Below are positions 1-10,531 of a DNA stretch of 64,000 nt, one piece after another (within the stretch, counting starts at the first letter, position 1; each line of letters begins with the position of its first letter). Below the pieces are notes generated by a model. The model worked only from the letters and a program-made list of their open reading frames with translations, did no database searches and was not told the origin of the DNA. This stretch comes from Flammeovirga kamogawensis. Its GTDB lineage: Bacteria; Bacteroidota; Bacteroidia; Cytophagales; Flammeovirgaceae. A program made the position numbers and the translations under genes. The DNA lies in assembly GCF_018736065.1 (NCBI RefSeq), contig NZ_CP076130.1:444001-508000 (forward strand). Direction: 5' to 3'.

Positions 1-3000
1 TTGTTTTTTCTTCTTCTGAAGAACCCGCAGAATTGCTTACGGTTAAAGTAACAGAATAAGTACCTGCTTCTGAATAAGTATTTGATGGATTTGCTTCAGT
101 AGATGAGTTACCATCACCAAAGTCCCAAGTATACGCATCAATGTTCCCTGTAGAAGCATCTGTGAATACCACGCTTTCACCAACTTTTATAGCTGAAGTA
201 GAAACTACAAAATCTGCTACGGGTGCTACTTCTGTCTCTACTTCGTTTTCTGTAACAGTTAACGACATCGTTTTAGAAGACCCTCCTGTTGCATTTGTTG
301 CTGTTAATTTTACAGTATAATTTCCTTTAGTAGTATACGCATGTTTTGGGTTTTGGACTGTTGATGTTGTACCATCACCAAATTCCCATGCCCATGCTGT
401 TGGCTCTTCTAAAGAAGTATCTGTAAAGCTTACTTCAACACCCACTTTTACAGCAGTAGCCGAAGCCGTAAAATCTGCCACTGCAGCACTTGGTGTTTCT
501 TCTTCTACTTCTGTAACAATTGATAAACTGATATCATCAATATCTAAAGTACCATACCAATTTCTTGCAATTGCAATTGTTGCAGTATACGCTTCTGTTA
601 CATCAAATGTAAGTGTATGCGTATGCCAGTCGGTATTGTTTCCGTCTTTGTATTGATCTCCTCTTTCTCTAGGAGTATTTGTTTCTGTATCCATTATTAA
701 TGGAAAATGTATTCCAACACCTCTAGATTTAAATGTCAGCTCATAACGGTTGCCAGCTTCAAAAGCAATAACTGTATTTGTTCTTATCTGACCATTTGCA
801 GATGCATTCGTATTACTGTCTTCGTACTTTAGGTAAGTATTTCCACCTTCCTCAGTAGCTGTTAAGGTACGTACTAAATCAACTTGTTGGAAAGCGATGT
901 AATGAAACTTTCTATCGTTGTCTCTATCATCATTAAGTAATGTTTCTGAAACAGAGAACTCCGTAAAATCATTCTCATAAACAGACTCATAAGCTAGAGT
1001 ACTTGATGTAACTACAACTGGTAAAGTTGCTTTTGTTTCACCCAAATCATTTCCTGAAGTTAACTCAACAGTATATGTTCCTGCTTCTGCATAAGTATAT
1101 ATTGGGTTTTGCTCTGTAGATGAGTTACCATCACCAAAATCCCATGCCCATGTAGTTGGTCCATCAGTAGAAGTGTCTGTAAATTGAATCACTTTTGGAG
1201 TATTCAAATCTGCTATTGCAAATGTAAATCCTGCCGTTGGTATTGGCACCTCAGTAACTGTAATGTAATCTTCCATTACCAATTCACTTGTACCATCTGC
1301 ATTTGTAACCGCTAAAGTTACTGTATAAACTCCGGCATCTTGATATACATGTGTAGGGTTTTGTTCTGTTGATGTGTTATCATCTCCGAAGTTCCACGCC
1401 CATGCAGTTGGGGTATTTTCACTTTCATCCATAAATTGAACAGTCAGAACTGATGTTCCTTTTGTAACATCTGCACTAAAAGCAGCAACTGGAGGGATAC
1501 CCGCTACAATTAAATCTTCTTTTTCAATCGTGTCATCACCAGTAGCATTAGTTACTTTTAGACGAACAGAATAAGTTCCTGATTCATTATATGTATGGAA
1601 AGGGTTTTGGTTTGTAGATGTTGTTCCATCACCAAAATTCCATTCCCATGAAGTAGGTCTATAACTAGATTGATCTGTAAAACTTACAGTAAGTGGACTT
1701 TCACCTTGCACTCTATTTTGTGTAAAATTAGCCATAGGAGCAAATAATTGCTTCACCAGGTTAACAACCACATTCCCGTTTTCTTCGCCTATTGTAAAAC
1801 TATCAGAAATAGATGTATAAGATGGTACATTAACGGTATAAGCAACCTCATCACCTTGTTTTAAATTAGCAATTACTACTGCACCTCTTACATCTGTAAC
1901 ATAGATATCATTATAATCACCTACTATTACTTCAACTCCTGATAATGGATCTCCCATATCGTTTTTAATAACAATAGTACCATAATACACAGGTGGAACG
2001 TAAGTAGCTAGCATTACATTTACTGCTACAACATCATCAATTACAGAGAATTTGCCTTCGTATATAGAAAATCCATCTTTCTCTACCGTAAATGCTTTTT
2101 CGTTAATATTTGATGAATTTAAACTTGCTGCACCAGTAGCATCCGTTATTAATTCATCGTAACCCTCCACTAAAACAGAAGCATTTTCAACAAATTGATC
2201 TGAATCATTTTTTACAGTAAAACTAACAGCGTATTCTTGTTCTGCAATATATTCTGATGCTGGAATGGCAGTAATATCATCAATATAAATAGTACCTGTA
2301 CCACCTGTAGTTGTATTCATTCTTAAACCAATCCAACCAATAGTTACTTCTTCTCTATCTACATCAATAGGTACTTCGTATTCTTGTGAGATCGTTACCC
2401 ATTTCCCTTTTTCTACACCCGTAATATCAAAATATTCTATCTTGGCTGCATCGCTATCGTACTTAATTGGAGCTCCAATCTTTTCAATTGTTACTGCTTC
2501 ATCAATCCATACTTTCATAGAAACTATCACATTCTCGGTAACAACTACATTCGGTAAACCTGCACCTTTGGGGGTTAAATTCTTACTTCCTGAAGTAATT
2601 TCTTCTTCTACAAAAACCTTAACTGCATTTGCACCACCCCAGTACTTTTCTGATGTGAAAGCGTAAAAATCAGTATTTACAGTCCATAGAGCTGTAGATG
2701 CATCTTCTTCAAAACCAAAATAACAAGAGTTTAGTAACGTATTTGAATTGGCAACGCAACCTTCATTCCCTTCACCTTCTGGTACATCAGTTACTCTAAT
2801 TTCATCTAAATAAATTACTCCATTTGTACCTGCATCAGGTACTTGAACTTGCAGCTTAATACGATTAAAATCGTTTAACTTACCTTGTGCAATTGTTGTT
2901 TTTAAGGTAGTCCATTTTCCCTGCTCAACAGCAGTTAAATCAAATTGCATTACCGGAGAAGTTAAATCTGCTACTCTGATTTTATTGATTGTACTTCCTT

Positions 3001-5923
3001 CCTCAATAAATACTTTCATGGTGAATTCTAAATCACGGTCTCTAGGTAAAACTGCTGATCCTTTATCAACATAAACAGATTTTGTTTTATCTAATGCCGT
3101 TCCGTATGCAAAACGCATCACTCTTTCACCATGTGGGGCACCATTTAAATTCACAATACCAAATTCAGAATCGCCAGTCCAACGCACACGTACTTTACCA
3201 CTTCCAAGGTCTATCAATGTTGGTCCTTCAAAGCCAAACAAATGAGAGTTCATGTAGTTAATATCATCTGGTCCGTTTACAACATCTTTTGGTGTTTCAT
3301 CAGCTGGATTAGTACTACCCTCTGCTGTTTCTTTTTTCTTAATTTGAATATCATCTACAAATAAATATCCCTCGCCTGTAAGGTTAAGGTCTGCTTCTCT
3401 AACACGAACTGTTACTTGACCGTTTGTAGGATCACTGTCTTTTCCAAAACTGATGTTTTTTGTGAGAGTAACCCACCCGTCAGCTTCTGTTATTGTCGAA
3501 ATATCGAATGAATTAATGATATACAAACTTTGAGGTTTGTTGTCTTTAAGCATGATATCAAAATTCTTGATCTTATTATTCTCTTTTGCTTTTACACGTA
3601 CAGAAAGTTCATATTCTCCTTCAGGTAAATACAGTGATTTAATTGGAGAATGTGCTGCCAATGACACATTGCTTGCAATATTCGAAACATCTGAAAGATC
3701 TAAACTTCTTTGTCCAGAATTAAATTCATCTCTGCTGTATGCAGCACCACTTGTGCCAAGGAACCAGTTTTTTTCTTCACCATCTAAATACTGACTGCCC
3801 TCAAAACCAAATAATACAGGGTCTAAACCCGTAAAAGGTAAAGGAATATTTTCTACAATTTCAATATCATCAAAATACACTGTAGAAGATGTACCACCAT
3901 TTGCAGCTGCATCACCTGGCTGAATAACAATAGAGAATGTTCCCTCTGGAGAGGTACCTGGGTTCATAGTAAAATCGTAGCTTACATCTACCCACTCTCC
4001 TGTTGTTGTAGGTAAATTAAAAGGATCTAAATTAGAACTTGGGTTCTTCACAAAAAGTCTAAAACGACTTGCCGCACTTCCTGCTTCTACAAAAACTTTT
4101 GCTTTAAAGGTAAATTTACCTGTTGCCAATTGTACCATACCTGCTGGAGCATGTGCTGCTCCGCCATTTCCTGTTAAAGGAGTTGTATGATGAAACTTTA
4201 AACTTTTTGTTCCCGTTGCTACTTTTTCATCAGTAATTGTAAAATCTCCGCTAGCTCCCATTGACCATTTCTTAGCAGTACCATCAACAACTGCATTTCC
4301 TTCAAAACCAAACAACGTAGTATTTAAAGGCAATACCGATTCGGCTACTGCTGGTGGAGCTGGAATTTCTGGTCCAGAAGTCATCCAAATCAAAAATTTA
4401 GTACCAGCACCATACAATTCATTTTTAGCAAGCATTTCTCTTTTTAAGAAATCTTCTAGCTTTAATGCTTTTGCATAATAATCTGCATAATTAGGAGCAT
4501 TTACATCTTCCAATTGGTTTTTTAATTCCAACGGATCTTCTTGCAAATCAATAAGATATGGTTGATCTTTATTTGCTAATACTAGTTTATAACGTTCTGT
4601 TGCAGCAGAAGCCCACCATCCAGCATCTTCTGTAATGTAAACTGTGTCTGCTACATTCACTAATAAATCATCATTAGTATATAAAGAAGAGATATCTTCT
4701 CCATGAACATTTTCCATAGCTGGTAAACCTGCTAAGCTTAAAATAGTTGGTGCTACATCTACGTTCATGTTTGGTGTAGTCACTATTTTACCTTCTTTAA
4801 TCTTTTCAGGATAACGAATAATGAAAGGTATTTTCGCAGAATTCTCATACGGTACACCTTTATTAATACGGCTATGTTCAAAAGTCATATCACCGTGGTC
4901 TACAGTATAGATAACAATTGTATTATCAGCAATACCTTTCTCATCTAAGAAATCTAACATTCTACCTACATTTTCATCAACAGAGCGTAACATACCCCAA
5001 TATTCTTGCATGTAAAACTCATCAAATTCAGCATATCGAGTAGAACCATACCAAACATCATTGTTATTTCTTTTATCTGCCCAAGTAGGTCTTTTTACAA
5101 CACCTGCAGCTTCTTCGTCTGCCGTTCTATAGGTTTCCACATAGGTTTTTGGAGCATTAAAACTAATACTTCTTGCCCAATCTGCATATTTTGGCGAAGA
5201 GTGATTAGGTGTATGAGGATCAGGAATTGAAACTACTAAACAAAATGGCTTATTGTTTTCTACATCAGCCTCCATAATTTCTAAGGCCTTGTTTGTGTAA
5301 AAATCTGTAGCAAAAATCCACGGTTTTCCATCTACAGGATCAGGTTGTCCTTCTTCACCCCAATTGTACGGTGGCTCTCCATCTTCGTTATACCACGTCC
5401 AATGTTCTTTCTCAATTCTCCATTCAATGTTGTCAAATCCAAAATTACGACCAGCACCCCATACCTTTTGGCTAGGATTATCGTATCCTTCTAAGTGCCA
5501 TTTACCAATGTAAGAAGTACTGTAACCGTTCTCCTTAAATACATTTGCAAAAGTTGGTAAATCATCTGTCATTGGTCGGTCATTTCTTGCCGCACCTGTA
5601 GAACCCGGATAAAGAGACGTCATTAATGATGCTCTAGAAGGCGTACATGTAGGTGAAGTAGCATAATGTTTTGTACTTATTGCACCTTCTGTAGCGATCC
5701 TATCAATATTAGGCGTTTCCATATGTACCGAAGCATTCCAAGGATTGTAGTATTCTTCGGCAGAAATGTTACCACTACTCATATTTAAGTCGCGGTACTT
5801 ACTAATAGTTTTAAAGTTATGTTCATCCGTATGGATTATTAAAACGTTGGGCTTGTTTTGTGCATAAACTTCTATAGAAAGAAGTAATGCAATTAAGCCG
5901 AGAAAAAGTTTAATTCTTTTCAT
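1..5923 (-). CDS. Giant secreted modular sulfatase with PKD modules (C-terminus cut by window edge)
   Basis: The frame is open from the ATG at 5923 to the left edge (at least 1974 codons), so the gene is partial. A signal peptide ends near residue 21 (VYAQ). Residues about 23-500 are a formylglycine-dependent S1 sulfatase: the C-T-P-S-R motif puts the converted cysteine at residue 93. Four related jelly-roll-like modules follow, each opening with an (L)FGFEG-type motif (about 535-690, 695-865, 890-1045, 1060-1215). Then come two carboxypeptidase-regulatory-like beta modules (about 1225-1390), three PKD domains (WNFGDG-type cores near 1428, 1510, 1594), another jelly-roll (about 1640-1800) and two more PKD domains. 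It probably removes sulfate esters from algal galactan at the cell surface or outside; a T9SS tail is expected but not seen. It is divergent from the GH16/sulfatase pair. Substrate is inferred from context. Confidence 0.9.
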   Translation of the reverse strand, partial: MKRIKLFLGLIALLLSIEVYAQNKPNVLIIHTDEHNFKTISKYRDLNMSSGNISAEEYYNPWNASVHMETPNIDRIATEGAISTKHYATSPTCTPSRASLMTSLYPGSTGAARNDRPMTDDLPTFANVFKENGYSTSYIGKWHLEGYDNPSQKVWGAGRNFGFDNIEWRIEKEHWTWYNEDGEPPYNWGEEGQPDPVDGKPWIFATDFYTNKALEIMEADVENNKPFCLVVSIPDPHTPNHSSPKYADWARSISFNAPKTYVETYRTADEEAAGVVKRPTWADKRNNNDVWYGSTRYAEFDEFYMQEYWGMLRSVDENVGRMLDFLDEKGIADNTIVIYTVDHGDMTFEHSRINKGVPYENSAKIPFIIRYPEKIKEGKIVTTPNMNVDVAPTILSLAGLPAMENVHGEDISSLYTNDDLLVNVADTVYITEDAGWWASAATERYKLVLANKDQPYLIDLQEDPLELKNQLEDVNAPNYADYYAKALKLEDFLKREMLAKNELYGAGTKFLIWMTSGPEIPAPPAVAESVLPLNTTLFGFEGNAVVDGTAKKWSMGASGDFTITDEKVATGTKSLKFHHTTPLTGNGGAAHAPAGMVQLATGKFTFKAKVFVEAGSAASRFRLFVKNPSSNLDPFNLPTTTGEWVDVSYDFTMNPGTSPEGTFSIVIQPGDAAANGGTSSTVYFDDIEIVENIPLPFTGLDPVLFGFEGSQYLDGEEKNWFLGTSGAAYSRDEFNSGQRSLDLSDVSNIASNVSLAAHSPIKSLYLPEGEYELSVRVKAKENNKIKNFDIMLKDNKPQSLYIINSFDISTITEADGWVTLTKNISFGKDSDPTNGQVTVRVREADLNLTGEGYLFVDDIQIKKKETAEGSTNPADETPKDVVNGPDDINYMNSHLFGFEGPTLIDLGSGKVRVRWTGDSEFGIVNLNGAPHGERVMRFAYGTALDKTKSVYVDKGSAVLPRDRDLEFTMKVFIEEGSTINKIRVADLTSPVMQFDLTAVEQGKWTTLKTTIAQGKLNDFNRIKLQVQVPDAGTNGVIYLDEIRVTDVPEGEGNEGCVANSNTLLNSCYFGFEEDASTALWTVNTDFYAFTSEKYWGGANAVKVFVEEEITSGSKNLTPKGAGLPNVVVTENVIVSMKVWIDEAVTIEKIGAPIKYDSDAAKIEYFDITGVEKGKWVTISQEYEVPIDVDREEVTIGWIGLRMNTTTGGTGTIYIDDITAIPASEYIAEQEYAVSFTVKNDSDQFVENASVLVEGYDELITDATGAASLNSSNINEKAFTVEKDGFSIYEGKFSVIDDVVAVNVMLATYVPPVYYGTIVIKNDMGDPLSGVEVIVGDYNDIYVTDVRGAVVIANLKQGDEVAYTVNVPSYTSISDSFTIGEENGNVVVNLVKQLFAPMANFTQNRVQGESPLTVSFTDQSSYRPTSWEWNFGDGTTSTNQNPFHTYNESGTYSVRLKVTNATGDDTIEKEDLIVAGIPPVAAFSADVTKGTSVLTVQFMDESENTPTAWAWNFGDDNTSTEQNPTHVYQDAGVYTVTLAVTNADGTSELVMEDYITVTEVPIPTAGFTFAIADLNTPKVIQFTDTSTDGPTTWAWDFGDGNSSTEQNPIYTYAEAGTYTVELTSGNDLGETKATLPVVVTSSTLAYESVYENDFTEFSVSETLLNDDRDNDRKFHYIAFQQVDLVRTLTATEEGGNTYLKYEDSNTNASANGQIRTNTVIAFEAGNRYELTFKSRGVGIHFPLIMDTETNTPRERGDQYKDGNNTDWHTHTLTFDVTEAYTATIAIARNWYGTLDIDDISLSIVTEVEEETPSAAVADFTASATAVKVGVEVSFTDTSLEEPTAWAWEFGDGTTSTVQNPKHAYTTKGNYTVKLTATNATGGSSKTMSLTVTENEVETEVAPVADFVVSTSAIKVGESVVFTDASTGNIDAYTWDFGDGNSSTEANPSNTYSEAGTYSVTLTVSNSAGSSEEEKT

Positions 5924-6683
5924 ACTAATTAATGTTTGTTGATTCCTCTTTTTAAAAAGAGTACAATTCGTCTTTTGCTTTAATTGTTATTTGTATATCA
6001 AAAAGTTAGTGTGATAATGTATTCTTAATTACCTATTTTTCTTATCTCATTTCAGAAGAGACCTTTTTAATATTAAAAAAAATCAGTAGCTAATTTGTAG
6101 TTCTCCAGTAGGTGTCGATCTACTTGTCTCTTTTAAAAAAATAGGAGAAACTCCATATTATCTACTGACTACAGCTTGTTTATTATTCACTGCATTTATT
6201 TATCTATCGATCTATACCATTGGCAATAAATTTTAGATTGACATTCTTATTTTTATTGAATGTTTAATTAACACTTAACAACATCAAATGTATTGCAGGG
6301 GTCTATTTTAGAGGTGATTATGAGTGAATAAGATGTATCTAAATGTAAATTGATTTTATCAACCTAAGACGAAATCACTTAGAAAAGTAGCATTTATATG
6401 AGGCATTAAAGTCTAAAAATAACCAACCTCTATGAAGGTGTTTTTAATTATTTTCAGCTCAAAAAAAACACTCCCTTTTATTCCTTATAATTGATAAAAA
6501 ACACCTTCAAATCAGTGCTTATAAATATCCTTTGAAAAACAGAATACTTTACTTTACGAACAGTTTTATTTACGCAAAAAAACATCAAACTAAACAGAAA
6601 AATGGTTATTGCATTTACAATTTCACACAAGGTCTACCTTATTTTTTAGATCACTTTTTTATTATAATTGAGACAAAAAAGAA
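5924..6683. other. Long divergent promoter region between sulfatase and GH16
   Basis: No convincing gene lies in these 760 bases. The region must carry promoters for both flanking transcription units. It contains a perfect 16-bp palindrome (CTCTTTTTAAAAAGAG, 5946-5961) just upstream of the sulfatase start, and a 13-bp inverted repeat at 6433-6445/6497-6509. The rest is AT-rich without recognisable structure. Confidence 0.6.
6433..6509. promoter_or_regulatory. 13-bp perfect inverted repeat with 51-bp spacer
   Basis: TGAAGGTGTTTTT (6433-6445) is matched exactly by AAAAACACCTTCA (6497-6509). It lies about 175-250 bp upstream of the GH16 gene and 510 bp upstream of the divergent sulfatase. The long spacer and lack of an upstream gene argue against a terminator, so paired operator half-sites are a plausible reading; this is inference. 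Confidence 0.35.
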
Positions 6684-6749
6684 ATGAAAAGAATTACAAA
6701 CATATTATCAGCTACCACACTATCTCTACTATCACTTTTAACTATTGAA

Positions 6750-8906
6750 ATGAAAACGATACAACTACTACTTTTTATACTTTTCCTAACGAATATAAAA
6801 ACAACTGCTCAAAATATCTATCCTCATACAGATCCTAACAACAAAGGAGGATGGTTATTAAAGGAAGATGTAAGTGATGAGTTTGATGAATCTACTCTAG
6901 ATGATTCGAAATGGTGGGTACAGGGTCAACCACTTAATGGGGGAACTTTCTATGCCAATAATTTTAAAGGCAGACGCCCTTCACAATTTGTACCACATGC
7001 TGTAAAAGTAGAAGATGGATACTTGTTTATTACAACAAGATGGGAACCTGATTTTGATTTTTTAGATGAACCAAAGAATGGAGAAATCTATGAAAACATC
7101 ACCACTGGTGCAATTATATCCAAAAAAACGTTTCAATATGGGTATATGGAAATCCGTTGTAAAGTAGCAGACGCTCCACTTTCAAGTGCTTTTTGGTCTA
7201 CAGGAGATACAAATACCGACAGTGGTGATAATGGAAGAAACTCAGGTGAATTAGATGTATTTGAACACATTGGTAGTAGCACAAAAGACCCTGATGTTGA
7301 GTATTTATACCATACTTCTTTTCACGACTGGCGTCTACCAAGTAACCGCCCTGATTATGGTTTAACCTGTTGGGATAACCAACACCGCTTGGATTTTAAA
7401 GTTGCAGAAGATTACCACATTTGGGCTGCTGAATGGGGTGAAGACTATATTAAAATCTATGTAGATGATAAAATGATTCGATGTGTAACCAAAGCAGAAA
7501 TAGGTGAAGAAAATTGGGTGATGTATGGTTCTCAAAAAGTTTGGGTAGACAATGAGGTTTTTCCGTGGAAAGGCATTCCTACTGAAGATGAATTAAAAGA
7601 TGAGAAGTGTCAGTTTATTGTTGATTATGTAAGAGTTTGGCAAAAAGAAACACCAATGGTTTACCAAGGTTGTGCTCTAGAAGATAACTTAGTAAATAAC
7701 CCTAGCTTTGAAGATGGTCTTGAAGGTTGGACAGTTACTGATAATGATGTAACCGTAATAAACAATACAGAAGAAAGCTACGATGCAACACAACATGTAA
7801 AGTTTGAAAATGGAAAGTCTACCACTCTATCTCAAGAAATTACTGTAAAACCAAATACTTTATATATCCTTTCTGCATACGCTTTATCTCCAAATACAAA
7901 CGGCCTAGACAAATGGGATAACGCTTGGTTGGGTATTGAAAAAGAAAATGGTGACAAAGTAGAAGTTAAATACTTCAGAAATTTTTGGAATAGAAAAAGT
8001 CTACAATTTACTGCAGAAGAAAGCACCTCTAAAATTAAAATTTTCTTTACCAATGCTAATGTTGGTGCTAATGCAAAAGAAATACTTTTAGACCAAATAG
8101 AATTAAGAGAAACACCTCCTCTTTTTGTAGAAGAAATTGTTCCGATTGCAGACTTCAGCATGGAGATTAATTCGGGTAATGGAGTTGTACAATTTAAAGA
8201 TCAATCAGAAGGTGTTATAACTACTTGGGAATGGGATTTTGGTGACAGTCATTCTTCTACCCAACAGCATCCTCTACACACTTTCGAAGAAGTCGGTGAC
8301 TATACAATTCGATTAGTTGTAAAAAATAACGGTGGGTCATCATCTATCTCAAAAGTGATTACAATTACTGAAAATAATACTATTGAAGAACAATTGAGTG
8401 CCGATTTTACAATTGCAAAAGATACTGTTTTTGTAAATGAAAGTATCACTTTTAAAGACACCTCTATTGGTGACATTTCATCTTGGAAATGGGAATTTGG
8501 CGATGACAATGAGGCTACTTCTCAAAACCCATCACACAGTTATAATAAAGAAGGTACTTATATTGTTCAACTAACAATAAATAATACCAGCGGAACTGCC
8601 AATACCACTAAATTAATTACTGTTATATCAAAAGACAAACCTGAAATCCCTACTTCAATTACTCCTTTTTTAGAAAGAAAAGTAAATATATTTCCTAACC
8701 CTTCAACGGGAAATTTCTTTGTAGAATTAGAGAATTGGTCAACTGATATTAAAATGAGTGTAATTGATCAAAATGGAAAAATTTCTTACCAAAAAGAGTT
8801 CAACTCAACACAGGTAAATTTAGTAACTGACTTTAAAAAAGGCATCTACTTTATCAGGTTAGAAAGTAAAGATTTCATCATCACAAAGAAGCTAATCATT
8901 CTATAA
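6750..8906 (+). CDS. Secreted GH16 endo-galactanase (carrageenase/furcellaranase/agarase type) with PKD and T9SS domains
   Basis: The GH16 catalytic domain (about 20-300 from this start) carries the E-x-D-x-x-E signature as GELDVFEH, giving nucleophile and acid/base glutamates for retaining endo-hydrolysis. It is followed by a carbohydrate-binding-like jelly-roll opening with NNPSFEDGLEGW, two PKD domains (WEWDFGDS, WKWEFGDD) and a C-terminal T9SS type A sorting domain (NIFPNPSTGNF). The frame extends to an ATG at 6684, but the ATG at 6750 begins a clean 21-residue signal peptide ending TTAQ, so I chose 6750; 6684 remains possible. The stop is 16 bp before the next sulfatase, so they are probably co-transcribed. 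The exact substrate is not readable; a sulfated or partly sulfated red-algal galactan is inferred from the carrageenan-type locus in the window. GH16 membership is secure. Confidence 0.88.
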   Translation: MKTIQLLLFILFLTNIKTTAQNIYPHTDPNNKGGWLLKEDVSDEFDESTLDDSKWWVQGQPLNGGTFYANNFKGRRPSQFVPHAVKVEDGYLFITTRWEPDFDFLDEPKNGEIYENITTGAIISKKTFQYGYMEIRCKVADAPLSSAFWSTGDTNTDSGDNGRNSGELDVFEHIGSSTKDPDVEYLYHTSFHDWRLPSNRPDYGLTCWDNQHRLDFKVAEDYHIWAAEWGEDYIKIYVDDKMIRCVTKAEIGEENWVMYGSQKVWVDNEVFPWKGIPTEDELKDEKCQFIVDYVRVWQKETPMVYQGCALEDNLVNNPSFEDGLEGWTVTDNDVTVINNTEESYDATQHVKFENGKSTTLSQEITVKPNTLYILSAYALSPNTNGLDKWDNAWLGIEKENGDKVEVKYFRNFWNRKSLQFTAEESTSKIKIFFTNANVGANAKEILLDQIELRETPPLFVEEIVPIADFSMEINSGNGVVQFKDQSEGVITTWEWDFGDSHSSTQQHPLHTFEEVGDYTIRLVVKNNGGSSSISKVITITENNTIEEQLSADFTIAKDTVFVNESITFKDTSIGDISSWKWEFGDDNEATSQNPSHSYNKEGTYIVQLTINNTSGTANTTKLITVISKDKPEIPTSITPFLERKVNIFPNPSTGNFFVELENWSTDIKMSVIDQNGKISYQKEFNSTQVNLVTDFKKGIYFIRLESKDFIITKKLIIL

Positions 8907-8922
8907 AATAATACTTAGAATA

Positions 8923-10362
8923 ATGAGAAAGTCAACTATTAATAAACTACTAAGACCTCTATTACTTATTGGTTGTATTGCTTTTTTTACTTTGCCTACT
9001 GAAGCACAAAAAAAGCATAAAACACCAAATATACTTTTTGTACTAATTGATGATTTAGGTTGGAAAGACCTAGGTGTTTATGGAGGTAAATTTATTGAGA
9101 CCCCAGTAACAGATCAATTGGCTAGAGAAGGAATGCGTTTTACACAAGCATATGCCTCACCTGTTTGTTCTCCTACAAGAGCAAGTTTAGTATCTGGACA
9201 AAACCCTATTCGCCATGGTATTTGGGAAGTACTTGGTGTAAGTGACCGTCCGTATGCAAAATTAAAGTCGCCTAAAATGGCTACTAAATTAGCAGATGAT
9301 GTAGACTCTTATGCTGAACTTTTAAATGCCGAAGGGTATGCTTGCGGAATTGTAGGTAAATGGCATGCTGGCGGGAAGCCTCAAGACGTTGGTTTTTCAA
9401 AAATTAATAAGAACATTTCAGACCCTACTTTACTAAAATATATAGAAGAAAACGAGATGCACGAACTTGGTGAAATTACCGCAGAGGGCATCCAATTTAT
9501 ACGTGATCATAAAGAAGAACCTTTCTTTTTATGTGTATCTCACCATGCTGTCCATGCTCCATTATATGCTAGAACTGAGCTTATAGATAAGTACAATGCA
9601 AAGTTAAGAAAAACGGGAATCTCAAATATCCATCCTACTTATGCTGCCATGGTAGAAATGGCAGACGAGTCGACTGGTTTACTTTTAGATGAACTTAAAA
9701 AACAGGGCTTAGATAAAAATACAGTTGTAGTTTATTATTCCGATAATGGCGGAATGGATGGTGATATGTATTTGGCAGAACCTACTCCAATGGCTACAAC
9801 AATGTTACCACTAAGAGATCAAAAAGGTACACTTTATGAAGGTGGTTTGAGAGTTCCTTTGATTGTTAAATGGCCTGGTGAAGTGGTAGAAAATACTGTT
9901 AGTAGTGTTCCAGTTCATAGTTATGATCTATTCTCTACATTTATTGAAATTGGGAAAACAAAAAAGCCTGCACAAAAAGTAGATGGTATTAGTTTGGTCC
10001 CTTTGTTAAAACAGGAAACAGCAACTTTAAATAGAGATGCTCTGTATTGGCATTTCCCTACAAACATGTGGACCCGTAACCCTAAAGGTGCAATTAGAAA
10101 AGGGGATTACAAATTGATTGAAAATTACCTAACAGGAGAAATAGAGCTTTATGACCTTGCTGATGATATTGGTGAAACCGTGAATTTAGTAAAACAACGT
10201 CCTGAAAAAGCAAAAGAATTATACAATGATCTTAAAAGTTGGAGAGATAGTTTTGGCGGATTAATGCCAACAGAAAACCCCAATTATGATCGTTTTAGAG
10301 AACATGAATTTGATTATTACCGTTGGCTAGATCCTGCAGTATTTAGAAAGAAAAAATCTTAA
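8923..10362 (+). CDS. Secreted S1-family sulfatase
   Basis: 479 residues with a signal peptide ending near residue 29 (TEAQ). The N-terminal metal-binding aspartates (LIDDLGW, D43/D44) and the C-S-P-T-R motif (cysteine 82, the formylglycine precursor) define a type I sulfatase. YSDNGG and a C-terminal region with LYDLADD are also typical. Threonine replaces serine in the maturation motif, a common variant. It should hydrolyse sulfate esters from galactan oligosaccharides produced by the preceding GH16, probably in the periplasm, since no T9SS tail or lipobox is present. It is the last gene of the unit: a strong terminator follows about 65 bp downstream. Confidence 0.92.
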   Translation: MRKSTINKLLRPLLLIGCIAFFTLPTEAQKKHKTPNILFVLIDDLGWKDLGVYGGKFIETPVTDQLAREGMRFTQAYASPVCSPTRASLVSGQNPIRHGIWEVLGVSDRPYAKLKSPKMATKLADDVDSYAELLNAEGYACGIVGKWHAGGKPQDVGFSKINKNISDPTLLKYIEENEMHELGEITAEGIQFIRDHKEEPFFLCVSHHAVHAPLYARTELIDKYNAKLRKTGISNIHPTYAAMVEMADESTGLLLDELKKQGLDKNTVVVYYSDNGGMDGDMYLAEPTPMATTMLPLRDQKGTLYEGGLRVPLIVKWPGEVVENTVSSVPVHSYDLFSTFIEIGKTKKPAQKVDGISLVPLLKQETATLNRDALYWHFPTNMWTRNPKGAIRKGDYKLIENYLTGEIELYDLADDIGETVNLVKQRPEKAKELYNDLKSWRDSFGGLMPTENPNYDRFREHEFDYYRWLDPAVFRKKKS

Positions 10363-10425
10363 AAAATAATAGTGGATTCTCCTTTAAATGGGAGGTTAAG
10401 TGTGTGCTATTTATTACTAGTGTGG

Positions 10426-10461
10426 AGTAGTGTAACCTGTTAATGGTTACACTACTTTTTT
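10426..10461 (+). terminator. Strong intrinsic terminator after GH16-sulfatase unit
   Basis: AGTAGTGTAACC pairs perfectly with GGTTACACTACT around a 7-nt loop (12-bp stem), ending in a run of six T's on the plus strand. Confidence 0.9.
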
Positions 10462-10531
10462 GATTTAAAAATTTTACTTAAATTCTATTACCGTTATTCA
10501 ATTAGATTCATCTTATTAATTCCCCATTTTA

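Noticed and set aside
2442-5230. Plus-strand open frames inside the giant sulfatase (2442-2666, 3537-3794, 5006-5230)
   Set aside because: They lie opposite a continuous, domain-rich minus-strand frame and show no features of their own.
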